Virus record (IMG/VR): IMGVR_UViG_3300023223_000177
Coordinates: 1-32,575 of that record
Origin: a virus
Reading direction: 5' to 3' (one strand)
Length of the DNA: 32,575 bases
Under the pieces are notes generated by a model, which was given only the letters and a program-made list of their open reading frames with translations, had not been told where the DNA came from and did no database searches. The translations under genes were made by a program, and so were the position numbers. Shown here in pieces: positions 16,561-22,572 of the stretch. Position 1 is the first letter of the stretch. The number at the start of each line of letters is the position of its first letter.

Positions 16561-17970
16561 ATGGCCAAAATTAGCCCCGAGGTTTTTAAACAAGAACTTG
16601 ATAATAACGCTAATCCGTTGGCAGGTGGGAAGCTTTTCACATTTGAGGCCGGAACAAGCACACCAAAGCAAACATTCACAAGTGAAGATGAAAGTGCTGC
16701 TAACACCAATCCTATTATTTTAGACAGTGCTGGGCGCTATAATATGTGGTTGCAGAGCGGATCCTATAAGATGGTGCTAACTGATGCTGATGATGTTGAG
16801 ATTTCCACAGAGGACGATATTACGGGCGGATCTAGTGATGTATACGCCTCCTCTATTGTTGACGTAATTGCAAACAGAAACATAGTAGCCGCTGATATTA
16901 ATTCTGTTTTCGATTGTGTTGGCACTTTCACCCTTCCCCTGTTAGATGTGGCAACGGCAGAAGAGGGGTTTATCTTTACTGTCAGAAACTCAGGCACAGG
17001 AGTAATCACACTTGATCCTGATGGCGCTGAGTTGATTGATGGGATAACCACTAAAGACATTCAACCTGACGGCTCCGTAAATGTTAACTGTAACGGCACA
17101 GCATGGATTACCACCAATGAGAATTACGGTACGACTAACGTTAAAACAATGACTATTACAGGTAACAATACCCACACAGGCACAAATGAGTATGACGCGT
17201 TGGTTATATGGTCTAAGGGCGCAGACGTAGCCTCCTCCACAGCATTACCCGTGCTTACTGATGGCAATTCCTTTGATGTAACCGGAACAACCTCAATAGA
17301 GACAATAAACACCCTAGGCGTAGGCACGACTATTAAGCTTCAGTTTGATGATGTACTAACACTAACACATGACGCTGCTGATTTAATCCTCCCTACTGGT
17401 GCAAACATAACAACGGCTGCGGGTGATGTGGCAGAGTTTATCGAGTATGCAAGTGGTGATTGGAGATGCACAAACTACTCAAGAGCATCAGGCGACCCTC
17501 TAAAGCTGCCATTAACATTAGGAACACCACAAGCAACAACATCCGGCTCTAGTAAAACTTTCTCCGGTATCCCAGCGGGCACAAAGAGGATAACAATGAG
17601 CCTTGTTGGGGTATCCTCTGATGGTGGTGATGATTACCGCATACAGCTAGGAGATAGTGGCGGCTTAGAAACCACTGGTTATATAGGCGCAGGATCTACC
17701 ATCCTAGCAGTTGTGGCAACGACTGCCTTTACAGATGGTTTCGGTATAAGAATAGCAAACTCATCCTATGTTATTAGCGGGACAATAGTTTTTACTTTAG
17801 TCGATAGCGCCACAAACACATGGTCGGCCTCTGGTAACTTAGGGGATGCTGGTCAAGTAGCTACCTTCGTAACTGGTGGAAGCAAGTCGTTAAGTGCAGA
17901 ACTTACCCAAGTAGCCCTCATAACAGCGGATACGTTTGATGCTGGATCAGTTAACATTACTTTTGAATAG
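16561..17970 (+). CDS. Tail fibre / spike protein with virion-anchor N-terminal domain
   Basis: 469 residues. Residues 1-90 (NPLAGGKLFTFEAGTSTPKQ, then NPIILDSAGRYNMWLQSG and SYKMVLTDADDVEI) match a common phage N-terminal anchor domain used to plug appendages into the particle, comparable in role to the P22 tailspike head-binding domain. The rest is beta-rich with Thr/Gly/Asp patterns and no obvious catalytic residues, ending in a C-terminal domain (about 325-469) that could bind receptor. This is the fourth appendage protein in the window, after those starting at 4195, 6243 and 7331, suggesting a complex adsorption apparatus. Confidence 0.72.
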   Translation: MAKISPEVFKQELDNNANPLAGGKLFTFEAGTSTPKQTFTSEDESAANTNPIILDSAGRYNMWLQSGSYKMVLTDADDVEISTEDDITGGSSDVYASSIVDVIANRNIVAADINSVFDCVGTFTLPLLDVATAEEGFIFTVRNSGTGVITLDPDGAELIDGITTKDIQPDGSVNVNCNGTAWITTNENYGTTNVKTMTITGNNTHTGTNEYDALVIWSKGADVASSTALPVLTDGNSFDVTGTTSIETINTLGVGTTIKLQFDDVLTLTHDAADLILPTGANITTAAGDVAEFIEYASGDWRCTNYSRASGDPLKLPLTLGTPQATTSGSSKTFSGIPAGTKRITMSLVGVSSDGGDDYRIQLGDSGGLETTGYIGAGSTILAVVATTAFTDGFGIRIANSSYVISGTIVFTLVDSATNTWSASGNLGDAGQVATFVTGGSKSLSAELTQVALITADTFDAGSVNITFE

Positions 17971-17978
17971 GAATTACC

Positions 17979-18092
17979 ATGGCTAAAAAGAAAAATTCGA
18001 CACCTAAAAAGAAACCTGCTAAACTAAAACCTAGAAACGTTCGAACTTCTAGGGGGAAGAGAACATCAGCATATCGTTCTACACGCTCATAA
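17979..18092 (+). CDS. Small, extremely basic protein (37 aa)
   Basis: The ATG follows AGGAATTACC at the end of the fibre gene. The peptide starts MAKKKNSTPKKKPAKLKPRN and continues with Arg/Ser-rich sequence to RSTRS; almost half of the residues are Lys or Arg. It resembles histone-tail-like or protamine-like peptides, but I do not recognise a named family. Like the 39-aa basic protein at 11800 it follows directly after a long tail gene. Nucleic-acid binding is a reasonable inference only. Confidence 0.65.
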   Translation: MAKKKNSTPKKKPAKLKPRNVRTSRGKRTSAYRSTRS

Positions 18093-18118
18093 TACTTGCT
18101 TGGATTATTGATTTATCA

Positions 18119-18424
18119 ATGCCAGTGATTGCGTTTGAGCCGTTGTTTGAGCCTATATACCTTAACGCGGGAGCTGCACAGGCCACTATGTTAACCTCCG
18201 CTTTGGTTGTTTATCTCCTATTCCTGGAAACCAACCTATCCCCCTCGCAAAAGAAGCACGCCAAAACAGCTTTAGTGTATACATCATGCTACACCCTCTT
18301 TGTTCAATTAGAGGATTTATTATTTTCATTCATATCACCGGATTATTATGTATTGGTAACCCTAATAGCTTTCGTTGGGCTGTTTGCGTTGGTTACTCGT
18401 GATATAAGATGCACCCACGGTTAA
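18119..18424 (+). CDS. Membrane protein of the lysis region (101 aa)
   Basis: Three hydrophobic segments are visible: residues about 18-36 (AAQATMLTSALVVYLLFLE), 48-70 (TALVYTSCYTLFVQLEDLLF) and 76-95 (YYVLVTLIAFVGLFALV). Just upstream of further lysis genes, it could be a holin, antiholin or accessory membrane protein. The start is uncertain because no good ribosome site precedes the ATG. The short Arg-rich end (TRDIRCTHG) would be cytoplasmic by the positive-inside rule. I do not recognise a family. Confidence 0.6.
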   Translation: MPVIAFEPLFEPIYLNAGAAQATMLTSALVVYLLFLETNLSPSQKKHAKTALVYTSCYTLFVQLEDLLFSFISPDYYVLVTLIAFVGLFALVTRDIRCTHG

Positions 18425-18459
18425 TCCTTTATTTTACTCACCCAATAGTATAAAGTTAT

Positions 18460-18481
18460 TTGGCAAGTATTAGATACCCAA
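18460..18481 (+). promoter_or_regulatory. Small hairpin before the holin-like gene
   Basis: GTAT and ATAC pair around TAG, with an outer TTGG/CCAA pair, in the 70-base gap ahead of the lysis genes. It could influence ribosome access to the holin-like start. The stem is short and could be chance. Confidence 0.25.
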
Positions 18482-18494
18482 GGTACGTTCTTGT

Positions 18495-18746
18495 ATGGAG
18501 TGGGTCAAGATGTGGTATTTTGACTTGGAGACTAAAATGATAGCAGAGGCCAAACCATTGCAACAAGAGATTATCTCCCAAGCGACAAGACTAGCCCCCG
18601 CAGTAGGTGGTGGTTTTTGGGCTTCAATGGAGACAGATGAGCGCGTGGCGGTTATTGTCGGTTCGTTCACGGTTTTTTATATCATCATACAGGGTGCCTA
18701 TCTACTGTGGAAATGGTATCATGAGTGGCTGGAAAAAAAGAAATGA
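18495..18746 (+). CDS. Holin-like single-span membrane protein
   Basis: 83 residues from the first ATG. A polar N-terminal helix is followed by one hydrophobic segment (VAVIVGSFTVFYIIIQGAYL, residues about 52-71) and a positively charged end (WKWYHEWLEKKK). Three in-frame starts exist: 18495, 18510 and 18537. The last has the best ribosome site (GGAG, about 7 bases upstream) and would give 69 residues. Alternative starts separated by a few residues are known for holin/antiholin pairs, so a dual-start arrangement is possible here. Its TGA overlaps the lysozyme ATG (ATGA), which ties the two functionally. Confidence 0.65.
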   Translation: MEWVKMWYFDLETKMIAEAKPLQQEIISQATRLAPAVGGGFWASMETDERVAVIVGSFTVFYIIIQGAYLLWKWYHEWLEKKK

Positions 18747-19144
18747 GTGTCATTGATGACATTAAGCGAGATGAGGGGTTACGATTAACGCCGTATTTAT
18801 GCACTGCTGACAAGCTTACAATCGGGTACGGCAGGAATTTAGAGGGAAACGGCATAACAGAGCAAGAGGCTGATTATCTATTAGCTAATGACGTTCTAAG
18901 GGTTTGCCGCTCACTACGTAAAGAAATAGATTACTTCGACACACTAGACCTTGACTGCCAAGATGCACTAATAAATATGTGCTTCAATTTAGGGCTTGAG
19001 GGTTTACTTGAATTTAAAAAGATGTGGAGAGCATTAAAGATTGGGCACTACGAAAGGGCGGCATTAGAAGCCCTCGATTCTGACTGGGCTGGACAAGTAG
19101 GCGCTAGAGCTGATAGAATAGCCCTTAAAATTAAAGGAGAATGA
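18743..19144 (+). CDS. Endolysin, T4-type lysozyme (GH24)
   Basis: 133 residues when started at the ATG that overlaps the holin-like stop; an upstream GTG at 18725 would add six residues inside that gene and is less likely. MSVIDDIKRDEGLRLTPYL followed by CTADKLTIGYGRNL gives the T4 lysozyme catalytic pattern at the same numbering: E11, C20 in place of D20, and T26. The Asp-to-Cys exchange at the second position is a known variant of phage lysozymes (E-8-D/C-5-T). It would cut peptidoglycan glycan strands at the end of infection. No signal-anchor is visible, so it should need the neighbouring holin for release. Confidence 0.9.
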   Translation: MSVIDDIKRDEGLRLTPYLCTADKLTIGYGRNLEGNGITEQEADYLLANDVLRVCRSLRKEIDYFDTLDLDCQDALINMCFNLGLEGLLEFKKMWRALKIGHYERAALEALDSDWAGQVGARADRIALKIKGE

Positions 19145-19145
19145 T

Positions 19146-19376
19146 ATGTCACTTTTAGATGGACTTAAGAAACTTACAGACGGCAAGAAAACCTTTGCTG
19201 GTATTGCTATTGCAGTGGTTCCAACACTCGCGGGGTTTTTCGGTTACGCTGTATCACCAGAGGATATTGCTGAGGGCGGTACTTTGCTATTTTCGGTCGT
19301 TGATGAGCTGGAGGCATTCTGTGTTGCTGTTGGCGGTCTACTCGCATGGTATGGTCGTGCGGTTGCTAAGTCATGA
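19146..19376 (+). CDS. Small membrane protein, second holin candidate (76 aa)
   Basis: Preceded by AAAGGAGAATGAT. Hydrophobic segments at about 16-34 (TFAGIAIAVVPTLAGFFGYA) and 50-70 (FSVVDELEAFCVAVGGLLAW) suggest a two-span hairpin, with a positively charged N-terminal patch (KKLTDGKK). Two-span proteins next to lysozyme genes are often class II holins. Because a single-span protein precedes the lysozyme, this gene may be the holin and the other an antiholin, or the reverse. Its TGA overlaps the next ATG. Confidence 0.6.
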   Translation: MSLLDGLKKLTDGKKTFAGIAIAVVPTLAGFFGYAVSPEDIAEGGTLLFSVVDELEAFCVAVGGLLAWYGRAVAKS

Positions 19377-19558
19377 ATTGGGTTAATTTGGTACTAGGGG
19401 CGCTGGGTAAACTCTTAGCGCCCTTTCTAGCGTATACAAAAGGTCGAACAGATGCCGTCAACGACACTCTCAAAGAACAGAACAAGCGCCTTGCTAACCG
19501 CCCTCGCACTAACGGCGGCGTTGCTGACAGGTTGCGTGCATGGAAGCGGAAGAATTAA
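19373..19558 (+). CDS. Short inner-membrane spanin-like protein (Rz-like position)
   Basis: 61 residues: an N-terminal hydrophobic stretch (VNLVLGALGKLLAPFLAY, about 4-21), then a basic, polar region with KGRTDAVNDTLKEQNKRL and a C-terminal RLRAWKRKN. It follows the holin-like gene with an ATGA overlap, and a lipoprotein gene is nested in its other frame, the arrangement of Rz/Rz1 pairs. However, its soluble part is only about 40 residues, far shorter than lambda Rz, so whether it could span the periplasm is doubtful. The call is positional. Confidence 0.5.
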   Translation: MNWVNLVLGALGKLLAPFLAYTKGRTDAVNDTLKEQNKRLANRPRTNGGVADRLRAWKRKN

Positions 19559-19670
19559 CGTTACCGATGAGTTCCTTGATAGCCTCCTACAAGAGCAAGC
19601 GGTTATAATTGAATGCTGCCCAGCTACTCAGGAAGTTATTAAAGACTGGATTACACAGAACGAACCCTAG
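19452..19670 (+). CDS. Outer-membrane lipoprotein o-spanin (Rz1-like), nested out of frame
   Basis: 72 residues starting inside the preceding gene in another frame and extending past it. The signal sequence (about 12-27) is SALLTALALTAALLTGC, a clear lipobox with cleavage before Cys28, leaving a 45-residue mature lipoprotein (CVHGSGRINV...). A small lipoprotein encoded overlapping a small membrane protein after lysozyme is the signature of Rz1 o-spanins, which fuse inner and outer membranes in the last step of lysis. The two Cys near the end (ECCPATQ) could form a disulfide-linked dimer. The TAG stop shares the palindrome CTAG with the stop of the opposing gene. Confidence 0.75.
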   Translation: MPSTTLSKNRTSALLTALALTAALLTGCVHGSGRINVTDEFLDSLLQEQAVIIECCPATQEVIKDWITQNEP

Positions 19671-20179
19671 AATAACCAAAAGAACAGGCTTGCATACAAG
19701 AAAGCCCCTGTCAGCCATTCCCCACCGTCTGAGCCAAAGCCTAACCTATGAGAGATAGCGTATGCAGGAGCCTTTAACGCGCCAGACAAGGCTATAAATG
19801 GATTTAAAGTAACAATCCCGCATGGAATAGTAACAGCCAGCCCCAGCCAAGCCATTAGAATGAAGTCGTACCAGAATTCAGATATTTTACCCCTTAGCGG
19901 CTTAACAACAAATTCAAGGGTTTCATCATCTCTTTCTTTCTCCCATTTACCCATGTCTATTGCCCCACCGTGGCCTGTAAGAACAGCTAACGTAGTTGCG
20001 ACCAATGTTAAAACTGCATAGCTCCAATGCACTTGATATGCAATAAACACATAGGGCAACGCAAACAAAGCTTGGTTATACGGTCTAGGGAGTAGTTTCT
20101 TATACTTGCTAGCGTGCCCCCTCCAGCGATACAAAATAGCGCCCCAGAGGGTAAATAAAGCCCAGTAAATATAAATCAT
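19667..20179 (-). CDS. Multi-span membrane protein (170 aa)
   Basis: The ATG at 20179 was chosen: it has AAGGAG a few bases upstream and overlaps the preceding stop; a longer reading from 20233 has neither. Hydrophobic segments appear near the N-terminus (MIYIYWALFTLWGAILYRW), around 40-60 (ALFALPYVFIAYQVHWSYAV), 108-130 (FILMAWLGLAVTIPCGIVTL) and at the end (GAFLYASLFFWLF). A basic RWRGHASKYKK loop and an HGGAIDMG motif lie between them. I have seen similar membrane proteins in other phage genomes but know no function. It is the last gene of the leftward operon and converges on the spanin gene. Confidence 0.65.
   Translation of the reverse strand: MIYIYWALFTLWGAILYRWRGHASKYKKLLPRPYNQALFALPYVFIAYQVHWSYAVLTLVATTLAVLTGHGGAIDMGKWEKERDDETLEFVVKPLRGKISEFWYDFILMAWLGLAVTIPCGIVTLNPFIALSGALKAPAYAISHRLGFGSDGGEWLTGAFLYASLFFWLF
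19684..19711. terminator. Possible hairpin at the junction of convergent operons
   Basis: ACAGG (19684-19688) and CCTGT (19707-19711) pair, with further GGCTT/AAGCC potential. On the minus strand the sequence after the stem is T-rich (TTCTTTTGGTTATT). It lies where rightward late and leftward early transcripts meet, inside the end of the minus-strand gene. The stem is imperfect, so this is weak. Confidence 0.25.
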
Positions 20180-20418
20180 GTCTTCTCCTTCATTGTCCCT
20201 GGGCATATTTCCAATAACCCACAATAGATGCACTTACCCTTTTTAGCTAATGCAATAGAAAGGCCGTGATACCCTGTATAATGAGTCCCCTCTTGGCGCG
20301 GCACGCGCGAATTACATTCTACGCATTCAAAAACCACAACTTTAAGAGGCGGAGGCTTATCCTCAATCAATGGAAGTCCGGTTAATTTTTTAGACCACTT
20401 ATTAAGCTTATCGAACAT
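20176..20418 (-). CDS. Small zinc-ribbon-like protein (80 aa)
   Basis: Two CxxC pairs, C32-C35 (CVEC) and C63-C66 (CIYC), separated by 27 residues, could hold one zinc ion. The rest has a basic N-terminus (DKLNKWSKKLTG) and a GTHYTGYHGLSIALAKKGK segment between the pairs. A ribosome site (GGGAGAAG) precedes the ATG, and the TGA overlaps the next start (ATGA). Role unknown; protein or nucleic-acid contact is a general expectation for such ribbons. Confidence 0.65.
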   Translation of the reverse strand: MFDKLNKWSKKLTGLPLIEDKPPPLKVVVFECVECNSRVPRQEGTHYTGYHGLSIALAKKGKCIYCGLLEICPGTMKEKT

Positions 20419-20429
20419 CGTCTTCTCCC

Positions 20430-20591
20430 TTAATATTTCATTTCATTCCTCAAGGCCAATATATACAGCCACAAAAGCACAAATGAACAAAATGCGCCCC
20501 TGTACTCTCCGCCTGTAATCGTTGCCAAAAAAACTATTCCCATTAAAATGGTGCCGAACCAAAGCAGGCACTTCCAAAACAAAAACTTCAT
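20430..20591 (-). CDS. Small membrane protein (53 aa)
   Basis: Too short for standard ORF cut-offs. Starts MKFLFWKCLLWFGTILMGIV and has two hydrophobic segments (about 2-24 and 34-47) linked by TGGEYRG; it ends RNEMKY. GGGGAG stands seven bases before the ATG, and the TAA lies 11 bases before the next start, whose ribosome site follows at once. A second open frame starting seven bases upstream has no room for its ribosome site and is less likely. Confidence 0.55.
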   Translation of the reverse strand: MKFLFWKCLLWFGTILMGIVFLATITGGEYRGAFCSFVLLWLYILALRNEMKY

Positions 20592-20612
20592 TATTCATCT
20601 CCCCAAATCATA

Positions 20613-20729
20613 CTAACCCCCAGTCATTCCGCTACAGGTATTCACACTTATAATGAACAGCCATACAGAACACCACCATATCCTGCTCGATATACCCTCT
20701 AATGCCTCAATTTTGCGACGTTCCATCAT
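20613..20729 (-). CDS. Tiny single-span membrane protein (38 aa)
   Basis: Starts MMERRKIEALEGISSRIWWC and continues into one hydrophobic span (IWWCSVWLFIISVNTCS) before a short polar end. Its ATG overlaps the TGA of the upstream gene (ATGA), the standard junction in this operon. Basic N-terminus followed by a span suggests N-in topology. Function unknown. Confidence 0.5.
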   Translation of the reverse strand: MMERRKIEALEGISSRIWWCSVWLFIISVNTCSGMTGG

Positions 20730-20986
20730 AGCTCACCCCACAACTCTCTAACCCGATGCATAGCCAAATCAACCGCATCCCAAGCTATCTCTAAATCATA
20801 CCTAGCGTTCTCCATATTAGCCATATGATGCTCCTGTGTCATGTCGAACTGCTTCTGCCGGATGCCCATGTGTGTCATGTGATCCACATATTGCTCCATC
20901 TGCCCCGCGTCAACCTCCTCACAGTATAGAGTCTTAACCTCTTTCACCCAGTTCTTTTTGTCTGTCTTGTCTATGATGTTATTCAT
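20726..20986 (-). CDS. Small helical protein of unknown function (86 aa)
   Basis: The ATG at 20986 is preferred over the TTG at 21001 because GAGGGAG sits about nine bases before it. The protein is highly polar and probably all helical, with many Met, His and acidic residues (YVDHMTHMGIRQKQFDMTQE, then HHMANMENARYDLEIAWDAV). A coiled-coil-like segment ends in HRVRELWGEL. No family is recognised. It overlaps the 46-aa gene upstream by eight bases. Confidence 0.6.
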   Translation of the reverse strand: MNNIIDKTDKKNWVKEVKTLYCEEVDAGQMEQYVDHMTHMGIRQKQFDMTQEHHMANMENARYDLEIAWDAVDLAMHRVRELWGEL

Positions 20987-21119
20987 TGTCATCTCCCTCA
21001 AGTTTTTCTGTCACCCAAACGTCAAATTGACGCTGAGCATCTAGAATTGTGCTATTGTCTTGCACTGCCAAGGCCCCACCTATCACTCCCCATAGCCCAA
21101 TTACTGTTTCTTTTTTCAT
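20979..21119 (-). CDS. Small unknown protein (46 aa)
   Basis: AAAGGAGATAGACT precedes the ATG, an excellent ribosome site. The N-terminus (MKKETVIGLWGVIGGALAV) has a short hydrophobic run that could be a weak membrane anchor, followed by a polar part (QDNSTILDAQRQFDVWVTEK). It overlaps the next gene by ATGAATAA. No family is recognised. Confidence 0.55.
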   Translation of the reverse strand: MKKETVIGLWGVIGGALAVQDNSTILDAQRQFDVWVTEKLEGDDNE

Positions 21120-21216
21120 AGTCTATCTCCTTTATCTGGTGGGGCGACAGGCTGGCGTAGAATAAACATTTAACAAAAAACATAAAAGAGATGTTAATGA
21201 TTAAAATGTGTGCCTG
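21120..21216 (-). other. 97-base AT-rich gap within the leftward operon
   Basis: Holds the ribosome site of the 46-aa gene and an AT-rich stretch (TGTTTTTTGTTAAATG on the minus strand). A 45-codon frame starting here would run into the next gene but lacks a ribosome site. Nothing else was identified. Confidence 0.4.
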
Positions 21217-21402
21217 TTAGTTTTTAACGCCACTAACCCCTAATGTTAAATTTTTGCACTCAGTAATATTTACGTTAATTCCAGTTCTTTCTGTAAAATC
21301 CTCTCGAATAGTCAATATCATATTGTACGTTAGTTCTTCGCACTTCAGGCGCCCTATATCCATCTCATCAACCATAAAAACATACTCCTTATCATGCGTC
21401 AT
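21217..21402 (-). CDS. Small unknown protein (61 aa)
   Basis: Starts MTHDKEYVFMVDEMDIGRLK and ends NITECKNLTLGVSGVKN. The alternation of acidic and hydrophobic residues suggests a small alpha/beta fold. GGGGAGTAGGCT precedes the ATG, which overlaps the TGA of the gene upstream. No family is recognised. Confidence 0.6.
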   Translation of the reverse strand: MTHDKEYVFMVDEMDIGRLKCEELTYNMILTIREDFTERTGINVNITECKNLTLGVSGVKN

Positions 21403-21581
21403 AGCCTACTCCCCATGCCCATTCTTGCAAACACAACGCCTTTTGTTGTCTTGTATCCAAGGTCTTCTGCAACCCGTAGGCGCTCCCTAACCTGCTGCTC
21501 ATCGCTTAACGGCACCAAGTACCCCACAACTCTCTTTGTTTTGCCCCTAAACTGAAAGGCGTATCTACATAACCATGTCAT
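21399..21581 (-). CDS. Small basic unknown protein (60 aa)
   Basis: Rich in Arg, Lys, Gly and aromatic residues (WLCRYAFQFRGKTKRVVGYL), then a helix with EQQVRERLRVAEDLGYKTTK. This strand-helix layout might bind nucleic acid, but there is no recognised motif. It has four-base overlaps with both neighbours (ATGA). Confidence 0.6.
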   Translation of the reverse strand: MTWLCRYAFQFRGKTKRVVGYLVPLSDEQQVRERLRVAEDLGYKTTKGVVFARMGMGSRL

Positions 21582-21907
21582 AATTTAATAGCCCTTATGT
21601 TTGCACCCTCTGAGCGCCACACCTCAATCTTTATCTGCGCGGCAACCTTTAGGGCGTTAAGTTTCTCAAACTCAAATACAGCGTTCTCCAACTGCTTTAG
21701 GTGGTCTAAGTATCTATCATCTGCATACGCTAAATTCTCCCTAACAGCCACAGTCCCCTCGAATTGATTAAACAGAATGGACTTAAGTGACTTCCGGTAC
21801 TCCTCACAATAAATCTTGTAAGCCTTAGCTTGAGCGTATGCAGTTGAGTTATCACGTAACCATGCTACTGCGTCATGAATTTGCTTTTCTTGTACGATCT
21901 CTGCCAT
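21578..21907 (-). CDS. Helical phage protein of unknown function (109 aa)
   Basis: Begins MAEIVQEKQIHDAVAWLRDN and is predicted to be almost entirely helical, with a long coiled segment (LAYADDRYLDHLKQLENAVF onward). GGGGAC stands seven bases before the ATG. The start overlaps the end of the HNH-like gene by 43 bases. I have seen similar short helical proteins beside phage recombination genes, but no function is known to me. Confidence 0.65.
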   Translation of the reverse strand: MAEIVQEKQIHDAVAWLRDNSTAYAQAKAYKIYCEEYRKSLKSILFNQFEGTVAVRENLAYADDRYLDHLKQLENAVFEFEKLNALKVAAQIKIEVWRSEGANIRAIKL

Positions 21908-22221
21908 TCTTCTAGTCCCCTTTCTGCTGTCATTAAATCTTCGGTTAGATAAGCGTCATTTAGTCTTTTGGCCAATATCACTGCGTCTAATAGTATCTCA
22001 AGATAAAAACCCCTCTCACCCTTAGCTCCCTGTATTGAGTGGTGAACTCTGCACATAGGGAGGGTTGCGCTATCATCTTTCATGTTAAACCCAGAGTATG
22101 CCTCGTGTGTTAAGTGGCACTCATCCAGACCCTCACAACATACGTGACCCCAAGAGTTAGGCATTATACAGTAATAGGATTTAATAAATTCCTTCTTTGT
22201 TTTAAAGTGCCATATTTCCAT
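21865..22221 (-). CDS. HNH-like (DUF968-type) nuclease candidate
   Basis: 118 residues from the ATG at 22221, one base after the preceding stop; upstream TTG and ATG starts at 22263 and 22251 would overlap that gene and lack ribosome sites, so the start is uncertain. The core reads CCEGLDECHLTHEAYSGFNM followed by DDSATLPMCRVHHSIQGAKG, a Cys/His arrangement (C-xx-C-H-xxx-H ... C-xx-HH) resembling the HNH zinc-bound fold of DUF968 and related phage recombination-associated proteins. It may cut DNA junctions or flaps. Its neighbours, an SSB-tail protein and a Rad52-like protein, support a recombination role. Confidence 0.6.
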   Translation of the reverse strand: MEIWHFKTKKEFIKSYYCIMPNSWGHVCCEGLDECHLTHEAYSGFNMKDDSATLPMCRVHHSIQGAKGERGFYLEILLDAVILAKRLNDAYLTEDLMTAERGLEEWQRSYKKSKFMTQ

Positions 22222-22222
22222 A

Positions 22223-22471
22223 TCAGAAGGGAATTTCTGATTCCATATCATCAACTGGCGCAACAGCCTCCTTAGCCGCTTGATAGCCCTCTGCCTTCAT
22301 CTTTGGCGGGTAAACGTTAGCCCATCCTCCTCCGACTAGCTGGACACATAACGATCCATCATCACGCTCAAATAACGCCCCAACCTTGTGATAGAATTTC
22401 TTCTCTTCACCAGATTGCTTATCAGTGTATTTCTCAGTTACTTTAATGTCGCCTTTAAATTTAGTGCTCAT
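22223..22471 (-). CDS. Small protein with SSB-type acidic C-terminal tip (82 aa)
   Basis: A short beta-rich core (FKGDIKVTEKYTDKQSGEEK, then KFYHKVGALFERDDGSLCVQ) is followed by a Gly-rich loop and an end of PVDDMESEIPF. That acidic stretch closed by Ile-Pro-Phe is the signature tail of bacterial single-stranded-DNA-binding proteins (E. coli SSB ends DDDIPF), which recruits repair and replication enzymes. At 82 residues it is much shorter than SSB (about 178), so it is either a minimal ssDNA-binding protein or a decoy that displays the tip. The adjacent Rad52-like gene fits a recombination role. A good ribosome site (AAAGGAG) precedes the ATG. Confidence 0.65.
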   Translation of the reverse strand: MSTKFKGDIKVTEKYTDKQSGEEKKFYHKVGALFERDDGSLCVQLVGGGWANVYPPKMKAEGYQAAKEAVAPVDDMESEIPF

Positions 22472-22490
22472 TTCTTTTCTCCTTTGTTGT

Positions 22491-22565
22491 TGGCTCAGGA
22501 TGTAGGGATCGAACCTACGACACAGAGCTTAACAGGCTCCTGCTCTACCACTGAGCTAATCCCGA
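22491..22565 (-). tRNA. trnN: tRNA-Asn (anticodon GTT)
   Basis: All arms fold on the minus strand: acceptor TCGGGAT with ATCCTGA (one G-U), D-stem GCTC/GAGC around AGTGGTA, anticodon stem GGAGC/GCTCT with loop CTGTTAA, variable loop GTGTC, and T-arm GTAGG/CCTAC around TTCGATC. The discriminator is G and CCA is encoded. It lies between two protein genes of the same operon. Processing would therefore be needed to free it from the mRNA, unless it has its own promoter, which I did not find. Confidence 0.95.
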
Positions 22566-22572
22566 ATATTAT

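Noticed and set aside
20448-20598. Alternative 51-codon frame beginning MNNEVFVLEV on the minus strand
   Set aside because: Its start directly follows the GGGGAG with no spacing, while the overlapping membrane-protein frame has ideal spacing and fits the next gene.
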